Source: a virus
Reading direction: 5' to 3' (one strand)
Length of the DNA: 64,000 bases
Virus record (IMG/VR): IMGVR_UViG_3300023116_005108
Coordinates: 20,274-84,273 of that record
This document shows, piece by piece, positions 35,435 to 44,275 of this stretch; the first letter of the stretch is position 1, and each line of letters opens with the position of its first letter. Under the pieces are notes generated by a model, which saw only the letters and a list, made by a program, of their open reading frames with translations, was not told the origin of the DNA and made no database searches. Both the position numbers and the translations under genes were made by a program.

Positions 35435-36026
35435 ATCTGTAAAAAAACCTTGGGGTTATGAGTATCTTTTGTATAAGAATGACGATGTCGCTATATGGCA
35501 CTTGTTTATTAATTCTTATCAAAACACATCTCTGCATAGCCATCCGAATAAGAAGACTGGTCTTGTTGTTTTAGACGGTGCTGCCAAGGTTTCTTTTCTT
35601 GGTAGTGATCACAAGTTGTTTCATGGTGAAAAAATCATGATTCGTCATGGTGTGTTTCATCAGACAAAGTCAATGACCCCTCACTTACTACAACTTCTTG
35701 AAATAGAAACTCCAGTAGACAAAGAAGATATTGTGAGACTAGAGGATTCTTATGGCAGGGCGGGATCTATTAAAATGGGAGAGGAAGGTGTGGATGTAAC
35801 ACCTCTGGATATGAAAGGTGATTTTGTAGGCGTGTCTTATGTCTGGTTTGCGGAACTAAATAAAAAACTGGACTTTGATAACTTCATGATAACAAATGGA
35901 TCTATCTCTTATGAAGGTAATAGTGTCGCTGGACCCGGAGATATTATTAGCTATGATAACATGAAGCGGTTGCTTGAAAAATTCGAAATCTCTGAGAAAA
36001 TAGAGGGGTTGGCTATAACATGCTAA
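35427..36026 (+). CDS. Cupin-domain protein
   Basis: 199 residues. Opens KKPWGYEYLLY, and the cupin motifs SLHSHPNKKTGLVVLDG and MIRHGVFHQTKS give a metal site. Similar to PMI-type cupins; second one in the operon. C-terminal 80 residues form an extra strand-rich domain. Likely sugar isomerase/epimerase. Confidence 0.68.
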   Translation: MVESVKKPWGYEYLLYKNDDVAIWHLFINSYQNTSLHSHPNKKTGLVVLDGAAKVSFLGSDHKLFHGEKIMIRHGVFHQTKSMTPHLLQLLEIETPVDKEDIVRLEDSYGRAGSIKMGEEGVDVTPLDMKGDFVGVSYVWFAELNKKLDFDNFMITNGSISYEGNSVAGPGDIISYDNMKRLLEKFEISEKIEGLAITC

Positions 36027-36814
36027 ATGAAATCATGAACAAGGCGAAAATGTGTAGAGCATTTGAGGTTGTCACATTTAGTCAAATACAAGCTGGCAAT
36101 ATTAAAATCCCTGTCTACTTATCCGCTGGTCAAGAAATGATCCCGGCGACTATTAGTACATATTTTCAAGATCGAGGAATTACACCCGCTATCTTTGGTC
36201 AACATAGAGGTCATTCTACTTATTTGTCATTTGGTGGAGATCCTACACAGCTTATTGATGAACTTCTTGGTTTGGAAACTGGATGTGCGAAAGGTATGGG
36301 AGGTTCCGCATCTATACATAGTCCAGAAATTAAGATGTTTGGTCACGATGGGTTGATGGGAAGCAATGTTCCTATTGGAGTTGGGTATTGTTATGCCACC
36401 AACGAACCCACAGTTGTATTCGTAGGGGATGCCGCAGGCGAGGAAGACTATGCTCTAGCCGCATACGGGTGGGCAGCAACAAAAAATCTTCCAATTCTGT
36501 TTGTGGTTGAGGACAACAACCTTTCCATTTTAACAGAAAAGAAAATCAGAAGATCTTGGGATATTTGTAATGTCTCTCAAGCAATGAACGTTGAATCTTA
36601 TAATATAACTGACAATCCTACAGACATACTTAATTGCCTCGGTGGATGGGACTTTTCTGCTCCAAAATTACTTAATATCAATACCGTCAGAATGTTTTGG
36701 CACGCAGGTGCTGGAACAGATGGTGAAACAAGAGATTTATTAAAGCATGAAGATTTATCGGAAGACATTGAAAGGTTTGAAAAACTATGGCAATCACGCT
36801 TAGAGACACTATAA
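36020..36814 (+). CDS. TPP-dependent enzyme, E1-alpha / transketolase N-terminal-like subunit
   Basis: 264 residues. GQHRGHSTYLSFGG, AKGMGGSASIHSPE and the TPP/Mg site GDAAGEEDYALAAYGWA ... EDNNLSIL match pyruvate-dehydrogenase E1 alpha. Paired with the beta subunit that follows (28-base overlap). In the sugar context such a pair could add a two-carbon branch to an NDP-sugar or make a C2/C3 unit; this is inference. Confidence 0.82.
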   Translation: MLNEIMNKAKMCRAFEVVTFSQIQAGNIKIPVYLSAGQEMIPATISTYFQDRGITPAIFGQHRGHSTYLSFGGDPTQLIDELLGLETGCAKGMGGSASIHSPEIKMFGHDGLMGSNVPIGVGYCYATNEPTVVFVGDAAGEEDYALAAYGWAATKNLPILFVVEDNNLSILTEKKIRRSWDICNVSQAMNVESYNITDNPTDILNCLGGWDFSAPKLLNINTVRMFWHAGAGTDGETRDLLKHEDLSEDIERFEKLWQSRLETL

Positions 36815-37695
36815 AAAATACCGTAGCTAATCATCTAGACGGTGGAGGTTTGGCTTTTGGTCAGTGTCTAACCGCCGTTGGGTGGGTTGGTGGAACCCTA
36901 CCTGAAATGTATGAAGAAGATGGTATGGTTGAACTTTCTATGGCTGATGTAGCAGGAGGTGCAATTGTTACAGGTGCTGGTCTATCAGGAAGAAGACCTA
37001 TGTATATCATAAGATATCAAGGTTTTAACTGGTATAATTGCGTTAGTATATTAAACTATGCCTGTAAAAGTAAGGACATGTGGAATATTCCGTGCCCAAT
37101 TTTTGTGAGGAGTATTGCTATGGAGGGGGCAATTGGTCCAGTAGCTGGTAGCTCCCATCATTCTCTTTATCATAGAATGCCCGGTGTTAAAATCTACTCG
37201 CCAATGACTCCCGGAGAATACGAGCAATGTTATCAGGATTTCATGAAAGATGACGATGTTTTTTATGTTTCTGAACATCGAGGGGCATATAATAATACAG
37301 AGGAACTTGAAGATGTAGACTTTTATGAACCTGACTTTGTATTGTTTCCTATTTCTATTTGCCGATTTGCAGCAATGGAAGCTTCTAGGGAATTATTCAA
37401 AGAAGGTATTAAGGTTGCTGTTTATCATCAAAAAGTTTTAAAGCCATTTGATGTAAATAAGAATTGGGCGAGAGCACTTGATATTGCTGGTCGCGGACTT
37501 GTTCTCGATGATGATTTTCCAGATGGAATAGCTTCAACACTTGCTCAAAAACTAATGCTAGAATCATCAGCTAAGGTATCAACTATGGGTCTGGAAGAAA
37601 GATCTTCAGGATTTGCAAAGCACTTAGACAATCTTCCTCCATCAAAAGAAAAAATTATAAGGTTTATTAAAAATGAAAAGAATAGAATTCGGTGA
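36787..37695 (+). CDS. TPP-dependent enzyme, E1-beta / transketolase C-terminal-like subunit
   Basis: 302 residues. Pyrimidine-binding domain (LAFGQCLTAVGWVGGTL ... MADVAGGAIVTGAGL), HSLYHRMPGVKIYSPMTPGEY, and a C-terminal domain with GLVLDDDFP, as in E1 beta. With the preceding gene makes an alpha/beta TPP enzyme. No E2 or E3 gene is nearby, so it is not a standard dehydrogenase complex. Confidence 0.82.
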   Translation: MAITLRDTIKNTVANHLDGGGLAFGQCLTAVGWVGGTLPEMYEEDGMVELSMADVAGGAIVTGAGLSGRRPMYIIRYQGFNWYNCVSILNYACKSKDMWNIPCPIFVRSIAMEGAIGPVAGSSHHSLYHRMPGVKIYSPMTPGEYEQCYQDFMKDDDVFYVSEHRGAYNNTEELEDVDFYEPDFVLFPISICRFAAMEASRELFKEGIKVAVYHQKVLKPFDVNKNWARALDIAGRGLVLDDDFPDGIASTLAQKLMLESSAKVSTMGLEERSSGFAKHLDNLPPSKEKIIRFIKNEKNRIR

Positions 37696-38806
37696 ATTGA
37701 GAATTAACAATTCGGCAAAAAAGCATGTTCAAGATTGTTTAGATACTAATTGGGCCTCGATGGGTCCAAAAACTAAACTACTTGAAGAAAAATTTGCTGA
37801 ATTGATGGGAACAAAATACGCAGTAGCAACAAGTAGCGGCACTTCGTCAATAGCTGCAATGACTATGGCATTGCCCGAAATATGTAATCGTCCTGTTATT
37901 AGGAATAAAAGCAAAGTAATATGTCCAGCTTTAGCCTTTATAGCCAATACTACAGGTATTGTGTCTGGTGGATTGATTCCTAAATGGGTGGACATCAAGC
38001 CGGAAACTTTAAATATAAATGAGGAATTAATTGAGGATGCTGTTGATGATGATGTCGTTGCGATCTATGCTGTAGGCACTATGGGTAGGCCATCTGAGAT
38101 GGATGCGATTAGAACTATTGCTAAAAAATATGACTTAGTATTGTTTGAAGACGCATGTGAGAACTATGGTAGTAAAATAAATGGAGAGTTTAGCCATAAG
38201 TATGCTATAGGAGGTTGTTCTTCATTTTTTCAGGCTCATCTTGTTCAGGCCGGTGAAGGTTCTTGTATTTATACAGATGATGAAAATCTTCGTGATCTGC
38301 TCATTAGTATTAGATCTCACGGCAGACATCCTAATTCAGCGTATTTTGACCATATAAGATTTGGGAGTAATTTTAAAACAACTGACCTTTGTGCATCTTT
38401 AGCTCTTGGTGCTATTGAGGAATTTCAACAAAATATTTCCGAAAGAAAAGCGATATGGACTGAACTTGTAAAGTTTTCTGAACAATATGCAGATTTAGCT
38501 TGGTTTAGTAGTCAGCCTGATTATATGGAAGTTATGCCTCATGGTTTTAGCATTACAGTAAAGCCAGATTCTAAAAAATCATGTAGAGAACTAGAAAAAC
38601 TGATGACCTCTAATAACATTCACTGGAAAAGAAATTTTGGTTTTTGTGGCAGTCATGCATCATTAAAAGACGTTTTATCCGAACCACAGGGATATAATAA
38701 TGCTGTGTGGTGTGGGAACAATGGACTGCATATTGGTACTCATAGATATATGAATGAAGAAAACATTCAAAGAATTTGTAGAGTTATGAAGGAATTTTTT
38801 GAATGA
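37673..38806 (+). CDS. DegT-family PLP enzyme with His in place of Lys: predicted sugar 3-dehydratase
   Basis: 377 residues. DegT/DnrJ/EryC1 fold: ATSSGTSSIAAM, PLP Asp in LFEDACENYGSK (Asp160), and SSFFQAHLVQAGEG where the PLP lysine position is His189. The known families with His here are ColD (GDP-4-keto-6-deoxymannose 3-dehydratase) and the E1/RfbH 3-dehydrase, which remove the C3 hydroxyl instead of transaminating. No iron-sulfur Cys cluster is evident, so the ColD type fits better. Confidence 0.8.
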   Translation: MKRIEFGELRINNSAKKHVQDCLDTNWASMGPKTKLLEEKFAELMGTKYAVATSSGTSSIAAMTMALPEICNRPVIRNKSKVICPALAFIANTTGIVSGGLIPKWVDIKPETLNINEELIEDAVDDDVVAIYAVGTMGRPSEMDAIRTIAKKYDLVLFEDACENYGSKINGEFSHKYAIGGCSSFFQAHLVQAGEGSCIYTDDENLRDLLISIRSHGRHPNSAYFDHIRFGSNFKTTDLCASLALGAIEEFQQNISERKAIWTELVKFSEQYADLAWFSSQPDYMEVMPHGFSITVKPDSKKSCRELEKLMTSNNIHWKRNFGFCGSHASLKDVLSEPQGYNNAVWCGNNGLHIGTHRYMNEENIQRICRVMKEFFE

Positions 38807-39318
38807 AATTTTTTTTAATAGCGAGTGAACTTGAGCTACCAAATTGTCCGTCTATAGTCGAAGACAGTGTTATTTTTACAGGAATTGGCAAAACGAACGC
38901 CGCTATGTGGGCTACTAAACTATGCACTCAATGGGGTAATAATCTTGATTTGATTGTTAATGTAGGAACCGCTGGAAGTTTTAATGAGGCTTATTCTGGA
39001 ATGCATAAGTGCGGTACTTTTGTAAATCTAGATGGAGATGATTCATTTAATAATGAAAGATATGTCTTTAATAAAGATGGTTTAACTATTGGTTCATCTG
39101 ATTCTTTTGTTGATAATGAAAATCTATATTTAGATAAACCCGATCTCGTAGATATGGAGAGTTTTGCTATTGCTCATGTCTGTCATAATTTTGGTGTTAA
39201 TTTTGTTTGTCATAAATATATTACAGATTATATTGGCTCCAATTCTGTCAATCAATGGCTTGAGTCTGTGAAAAAAGCAGAATGTGAAATATTTAAAATT
39301 ATCTATTCTTATATCTAA
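38803..39318 (+). CDS. Nucleosidase, MTA/SAH nucleosidase-like (short)
   Basis: 171 residues against about 230 for MTAN. Keeps SELELPN (Glu), VNVGTAGSF, VDMESFAIAHVC (Glu) and KYITDYIGSNS (catalytic Asp). Would cleave SAH, methylthioadenosine or 5'-deoxyadenosine, the by-products of the SAM enzymes in this operon. Middle of the domain is shortened. Confidence 0.7.
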   Translation: MKFFLIASELELPNCPSIVEDSVIFTGIGKTNAAMWATKLCTQWGNNLDLIVNVGTAGSFNEAYSGMHKCGTFVNLDGDDSFNNERYVFNKDGLTIGSSDSFVDNENLYLDKPDLVDMESFAIAHVCHNFGVNFVCHKYITDYIGSNSVNQWLESVKKAECEIFKIIYSYI

Positions 39319-39348
39319 TTTTTTTACATGCAATAATAGAGAACTAAT

Positions 39349-40305
39349 ATGAAAATAGTTATTACTGGTGCCGCTGGATATATTGGAAGTAAATTATTCG
39401 ATTTTTTAGTAAAACGCGGTCACAATGTTATAGGTTTTGATAATCTTTTTTATGATCAGGGGACGCTTGTTAGTAAAGTGGCGTGCAATTCTATTGGTGT
39501 ATCAAAATTTTTTGTTGAAGACGTTACCAGTTGGTCTGAAAATTTAAAAGATGCTATAAAAAATGCAGATATTATTATTCCACTTGCCGCACTGGTTGGT
39601 GCTCCGCTATGTGACAAATATCCAGAGCTAACATATAAAATCAACTTTGAATGGTTTTCTAAACTATTGCCGTATCTTAAAGATCAACATATAATTTATC
39701 CAAATACAAACTCTGGTTATGGCTCAACCGGCGAAGAAATTTGTACAGAAGAAACTCCATCTAATCCCTTATCACTTTACGCAAAAACAAAACAAGATTC
39801 TGAAAATTTATTGATGACTTATGAAAAGTCTACCTGTTTTCGTTTAGCTACAGTATTTGGATGGTCTTATCGCCCCAGAACGGATCTTCTTGTTAATAAT
39901 TTAACTAAAACAGCATTAGAAACTGGAAGAATATTCTTGTTTGATGGTCACTTCAGGAGAAACTATATTCATGTAGATGACATAGTTTCAGCTTTTAACT
40001 TTATTATTGATAAAATAACATATAAAAAGAGTGAAGACATACATGGAGTTTTTAATTTAGGAAATGATTCTTTAAATACAACTAAAGAAAATTTAGTTAA
40101 GGAAATATGTTCAATTGTTGGCTCAGATTTTGTAACTCAAGATAATCGTACCGATCCAGATAAAAGAGATTATTTAGTTAGTAGCCAAAAGCTGTACTCT
40201 TTAGGATGGAAACCATCAGTTAGTTTGAGGTTTGGCGTTAATCAAATGGTCAACTTTTATAGATTAATGTCAAAGTCTGACGAACTTCGTTGTAGAAATT
40301 ATTGA
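39349..40305 (+). CDS. NAD-dependent epimerase/dehydratase (extended SDR)
   Basis: 318 residues. NAD site GAAGYIG, catalytic Tyr-x-x-x-Lys in LYAKTKQDSE, RRNYIHVDDIV near 205, and an RGxNM-like end. Acts on NDP-sugars (4,6-dehydratase, 4-epimerase or reductase). Confidence 0.82.
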   Translation: MKIVITGAAGYIGSKLFDFLVKRGHNVIGFDNLFYDQGTLVSKVACNSIGVSKFFVEDVTSWSENLKDAIKNADIIIPLAALVGAPLCDKYPELTYKINFEWFSKLLPYLKDQHIIYPNTNSGYGSTGEEICTEETPSNPLSLYAKTKQDSENLLMTYEKSTCFRLATVFGWSYRPRTDLLVNNLTKTALETGRIFLFDGHFRRNYIHVDDIVSAFNFIIDKITYKKSEDIHGVFNLGNDSLNTTKENLVKEICSIVGSDFVTQDNRTDPDKRDYLVSSQKLYSLGWKPSVSLRFGVNQMVNFYRLMSKSDELRCRNY

Positions 40306-40307
40306 TT

Positions 40308-41276
40308 ATGATTATCAGTAGAACGCCTTTTAGAATATCTTTATTTGGAGGATCTACCGATTATGAATCGTATTTCTCTAAGCACGAATCCTTATTAATC
40401 GGATTCGCTATTAATAAATACTGCTACCTTTCTGTAAGAAAAACTCCATCCATATTTGATTACAAAAGTAAATTATCATATTCAAAAACTGAAATTGTAA
40501 ATAATAATTCAAAAATCAACCATGACGGAGTTAGGGGCTGTCTAGACTTTTTATCTATCAGATATGGCATAGAGCTATCTCATAATGCGGATCTTCCGGC
40601 TCAAACTGGAACTGGATCTTCGTCTGCATTTGTTGTTGGCTTATTAAACTGCTTGCATAGACTGAGTAATAAATATGTCACTAAAAAAGAACTATCCCAA
40701 CAAGCAATAAATGTTGAACGGAATATACTGATGGAGACTGGAGGTATTCAGGATCAAATTTGGTCTGCATATGGAGGTATTAACTCAATATCTATTGAAA
40801 AAAATGGCTTTTTTCATGTCAAGCCATTGCCTATCTGTGAGCATTTTTTGAAAAATTTCTTAGAAAGATCAATCCTAATTTATACGGGCAGCACAAGGCA
40901 TTCTTTTAAAATTGCTAAATCTTACAATATTAATTCTTCCCAAGAGCATAAGCACAAGATTAAAGAATTATCACATTTGGCTTATGAACAATTTCAAGAG
41001 GCTAACATTGAAAATATTGCATCGCTCCTCGACAAATCTTGGAACTATAAAAAACAGATATCTAACTTAATAAGTAATGACCGCATAAACAATTTTTATT
41101 CACAGTTATCGGAAGATGGTATGATTGGCGGAAAATTATTAGGATCTGGCGGTGCAGGTTTCATATTTGGCATATTATCTGATAAAGTGAATAAGAAAGA
41201 GTTTAGGAGAAAATATAAACAAAATTACGTGGATTTTAACATTGACTTTGAAGGATCTAAAATTATAAATGAGTAA
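40308..41276 (+). CDS. GHMP kinase, HddA-like sugar kinase
   Basis: 322 residues from ATG 40308, two bases after the previous stop (TTG 40302 is possible). RTPFRISLFGGSTDYE and the ATP loop PAQTGTGSSSAFVVGLL, plus a late GGKLLGSGGAGF. Closest by eye to D-glycero-D-manno-heptose 7-phosphate kinases, but fucokinase-type is possible. Confidence 0.78.
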   Translation: MIISRTPFRISLFGGSTDYESYFSKHESLLIGFAINKYCYLSVRKTPSIFDYKSKLSYSKTEIVNNNSKINHDGVRGCLDFLSIRYGIELSHNADLPAQTGTGSSSAFVVGLLNCLHRLSNKYVTKKELSQQAINVERNILMETGGIQDQIWSAYGGINSISIEKNGFFHVKPLPICEHFLKNFLERSILIYTGSTRHSFKIAKSYNINSSQEHKHKIKELSHLAYEQFQEANIENIASLLDKSWNYKKQISNLISNDRINNFYSQLSEDGMIGGKLLGSGGAGFIFGILSDKVNKKEFRRKYKQNYVDFNIDFEGSKIINE

Positions 41277-41646
41277 TACAGAAACACAAGAAAGAATTAG
41301 AAGAAAAACTATTTTTTTAGATATTGATGGAACTCTTGTCATTCATAAGAAAAATTTATGCAGAATGATAACTGAGCAACTAGAAGTTATTTATGGAGTG
41401 CATGAAAAATTTTTAGAATGGCGTGCTAAAGACTATTATATCGTACTTACTACCGCTAGACCTGAAGGTGTTAGAAGCTCGCTAGAGCGTCAGTTAAGCG
41501 AAGCCGGTATATTTTATGATCAGCTAGTCATGGGACTTCCTGTTGGTCCGAGAGTTCTTGTGAATGATAAAAAGCCTGACGGCACAATAACAGCATATGC
41601 TTATCCAATAGAAAGAGACTTGGGAATATCTGGAGTAGAAGTTTAA
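41269..41646 (+). CDS. HAD-superfamily phosphatase (small)
   Basis: 125 residues. Motif I IFLDIDGTLV, motif II VLTTARPEG, motif III/IV region PRVLVNDKKPDG. Small cap-less HAD similar to those in sugar-nucleotide clusters. With the flanking kinase and nucleotidyltransferase it could act as the phosphatase of a sugar-activation route. Confidence 0.72.
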   Translation: MSNTETQERIRRKTIFLDIDGTLVIHKKNLCRMITEQLEVIYGVHEKFLEWRAKDYYIVLTTARPEGVRSSLERQLSEAGIFYDQLVMGLPVGPRVLVNDKKPDGTITAYAYPIERDLGISGVEV

Positions 41647-42098
41647 TGTACAGAATTGGTATAGTTTCTGGATATTTTAATCCGCTACATCGTGGTCATT
41701 TAGAATATATTAATGCCGCCAAAAAACAGTGTGATTTTTTAAATTGTATTGTAAATAATGATCTTCAAGTGCAGATAAAAGGCTCTAATAAATTTATGGA
41801 CGAGAATCATAGATATGATATTATGAAAAATATAAAATCTATTGATGCAGTATATGTGTCGATTGACAAGGATCGCTCCGTTTCGAATACTATTGCTAAA
41901 ATAGTAGAAGAAACAATTTTTGAATACAACAAGAATTATAAGTTTATGTTCTTTAATAGCGGAGATAGACCGCCAGACAATTACAATATCCAAGAAAAAA
42001 CCGTCTGCGACAAATTAGATGTGCAGACGGTATTTATTCCATTGAAGAAAGTTCATTCTTCATCCAGTTTTTTAGCTACTCTCGGTCATGTTTCATGA
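41646..42098 (+). CDS. Cytidylyltransferase-like nucleotidyltransferase (HxGH family)
   Basis: 150 residues. GIVSGYFNPLHRGHLEYI (HRGH at 15-18) is the signature of the glycerol-3-phosphate cytidylyltransferase / HldE-C family. Expected to attach a nucleotide to a phosphorylated sugar or polyol. Last gene of the operon; its end overlaps the end of the opposite-strand gene by 23 bases. Confidence 0.75.
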   Translation: MYRIGIVSGYFNPLHRGHLEYINAAKKQCDFLNCIVNNDLQVQIKGSNKFMDENHRYDIMKNIKSIDAVYVSIDKDRSVSNTIAKIVEETIFEYNKNYKFMFFNSGDRPPDNYNIQEKTVCDKLDVQTVFIPLKKVHSSSSFLATLGHVS

Positions 42099-42396
42099 TA
42101 TGATCAATAATCCTGCTAATAATCCAGTTGATAATAGCCTTAGCGATCCACCACCAGATAACTGAAGGAATAAATCCGGCGGGACGATTAGTGAAATTTG
42201 CCTTAGTCTTAATATAACGATTGAACCTAAAGTAGAGTTCATTGTACGTCATAGTCTGGCAGTGATAAGATGTTAATCTGCCATAACATTCTCTTGCTGC
42301 CATAAAGGCGTCTTCAAAAATTACTTGCTTAACGTCATCATTTGATGTTGCATCTGATTTTGATGCTACAATATAATCTATGTCTTCTGCTCTCAT
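42076..42396 (-). CDS. Unrecognised protein with C-terminal hydrophobic helix
   Basis: 106 residues from ATG 42396 (AAGGA upstream; overlaps the PAP2 stop as ATGA). Soluble N-terminus, then FIPSVIWWWIAKAIINWIISRIIDHIM, an amphipathic or membrane helix rich in Trp/Ile. Tail-to-tail overlap with the sugar operon. Confidence 0.55.
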   Translation of the reverse strand: MRAEDIDYIVASKSDATSNDDVKQVIFEDAFMAARECYGRLTSYHCQTMTYNELYFRFNRYIKTKANFTNRPAGFIPSVIWWWIAKAIINWIISRIIDHIMKHDRE

Positions 42397-42986
42397 GTGA
42401 GTTCCTTTTTTAGAGTGGGCCAAAGTTTATCTACTAATTTTTCACCTGCCGTGTTATCACTTGGATAATGAACTCCCATTAGCATCCTCGCCCTGCCAAC
42501 ATCTTTTAATGCAGATTTAAATTCAGCAGAATGTGACGGATACTTCATTGATAGAATCTTTTCCGCCAATGCTGCAAAGGCTACATGTCCTGATGGATAA
42601 GCCATATACTTATGTGTTTTTGATGGTACATACTTGATTGATTTATCAAGAGCATATGGTCTTGGCCTTTTAAAATGACGTTTTAGCTTTAAAAGAATAG
42701 GCTGTAATACCTTATATGCCTTATCAAATTCAGCTTTTGGATATTCCAGTCCGTGCTTCTTAACAACATCTCGTAGAGTTGCCGCAGGATCATCATCAAT
42801 CCTTTTAACTAACTCTAATTCTTCTGGAGATCTATTGTTCGCCATCTTCTTAACTTGACTTAGCTCACGTTTAGTTTGTTCGCTCGTATCAGACGGAGGA
42901 CTAGGTAGTAATTTAGTCCAGTAATCAGTAACTTTTTGTGCAGCCCTCGCTTCTAGCAGTGCTAGATGTAACCGTTCGTATAGCAT
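42393..42986 (-). CDS. PAP2-family phosphatase / vanadium-haloperoxidase fold
   Basis: 197 residues. Three PAP2 motifs: KRHFKRPRPY, YPSGHVAF, RARMLMGVHYPSDN. No membrane helices, so a soluble acid phosphatase type. Four to ten bases from its neighbours; next to two exported DUF1501 proteins. Substrate may be a lipid or sugar phosphate. Confidence 0.85.
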   Translation of the reverse strand: MLYERLHLALLEARAAQKVTDYWTKLLPSPPSDTSEQTKRELSQVKKMANNRSPEELELVKRIDDDPAATLRDVVKKHGLEYPKAEFDKAYKVLQPILLKLKRHFKRPRPYALDKSIKYVPSKTHKYMAYPSGHVAFAALAEKILSMKYPSHSAEFKSALKDVGRARMLMGVHYPSDNTAGEKLVDKLWPTLKKELT

Positions 42987-42995
42987 TAAAAACTC

Positions 42996-44267
42996 CTAAG
43001 CAATAATGTCTTTAATAACTTCAGCAAAGTCAACAATCTCAATTGGTCTATCACCCGGAGCCATTAATTCCTTGTCTGGATTAATTCCCATTTGATGATA
43101 GATAGTGCCTGCCCAATGAGGAATTTCTACAGGATTTTGATCTGGTTCAGATCCTGTAGCATCAGATGTTCCATAAGTAATTCCACCCTTGATTCCGCCA
43201 CCAGCTAATACAGAGCTAAATACTCGCGGCCAATGGTCTCTTCCTGATGTATTGTTAATCTTAGGTGTTCTACCAAATTCAGAAACAACACAAACTAAAG
43301 TAGAGTCAAGCAATCCTCTTTCTGATAGATCAGAAATTAGGGCAGCAAAACCCTGATCGAACGCTGGCATTTGACTATTAATTCCATTGGCGATATTATC
43401 GTGCATATCCCATCCGCCATAAGTCATCGTGACAAATCTTGCTCCAGCTTCTACGAGTCTGCGTGATAGCAACATGCGTGCTCCAGCAGTGTTCTTACCA
43501 TATCTCTCTCTGACTTCAGGAGATTCTTTTTCTAATTTAAAGGCTTCCTGTGCTTCTGTGCTAGAGATAAGATCATAGGCTTTATCATAAAATGTATTCA
43601 TAGCCTTGACATTATCTGCATCTTTAGCTTTTTCTATGAAACTTTTATTTACAAGATCTAACGTGCTACGTCGTCTTGCAAATCTTGCCTGACCAATTTC
43701 GCTTGCCAAGTCTCTAACCTTAAAGTCATCTCTTGCTGGATCAGAGCCTAAGCTAAATGGTCCATAAGAACTGCTAAGATATCCAGTTCCAGCAAATTCA
43801 TTAGGCAGATTAGGAATGCAGATATAAGCCGGAAGGTTATTTCTAGAACCAAACTCATGAGTCACCACAGCCCCTATAGACGGATAGTTTAGTGCTGGGC
43901 TTGGTCTATAACCAGTAAAGACATTATGCGTTCCTCGCTCGTGTGCGGCCTCTCCATGAGTCATACTACGTATGATTGTTAGCTTATCGGCAACGCCAGC
44001 GGTCTTAACTAACTTCTCATTAAGAAAAGTTCCAGCAACATTAGTTTGAATACTTGCCATTTGGCCTCTATATTCAACAGGTGCTAGTGGCTTAGGGTCA
44101 AAACTCTCCTGTGCAGCCATACCTCCGGGAAGGTAAATAAAGATTACGCTCTTAGCTGGACCTTCTACGCTTTCAAAGTTTTTAATATCCCCAAATAACT
44201 TTGGAGCCATAAAACTAAGTAATCCAGCCTTAAATAAACTACGTCTTCCAATATGAGCATTAAACAT
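42996..44267 (-). CDS. DUF1501 protein with Tat signal
   Basis: 423 residues. GRRSLFKAGLLSF is a twin-arginine signal. Domain motifs: GEAAHERGTHNVFTGY (about 105-120), MTYGGWDMHDN, SEFGRTPKINNTSGRDHW, GGITYGTSDATGSE. DUF1501 is related to the alkaline phosphatase/sulfatase fold and is abundant in Planctomycetota. Expected to be exported folded. Separated by 8 bases from a second copy. Confidence 0.9.
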   Translation of the reverse strand: MFNAHIGRRSLFKAGLLSFMAPKLFGDIKNFESVEGPAKSVIFIYLPGGMAAQESFDPKPLAPVEYRGQMASIQTNVAGTFLNEKLVKTAGVADKLTIIRSMTHGEAAHERGTHNVFTGYRPSPALNYPSIGAVVTHEFGSRNNLPAYICIPNLPNEFAGTGYLSSSYGPFSLGSDPARDDFKVRDLASEIGQARFARRRSTLDLVNKSFIEKAKDADNVKAMNTFYDKAYDLISSTEAQEAFKLEKESPEVRERYGKNTAGARMLLSRRLVEAGARFVTMTYGGWDMHDNIANGINSQMPAFDQGFAALISDLSERGLLDSTLVCVVSEFGRTPKINNTSGRDHWPRVFSSVLAGGGIKGGITYGTSDATGSEPDQNPVEIPHWAGTIYHQMGINPDKELMAPGDRPIEIVDFAEVIKDIIA

Positions 44268-44275
44268 AAAATCTC

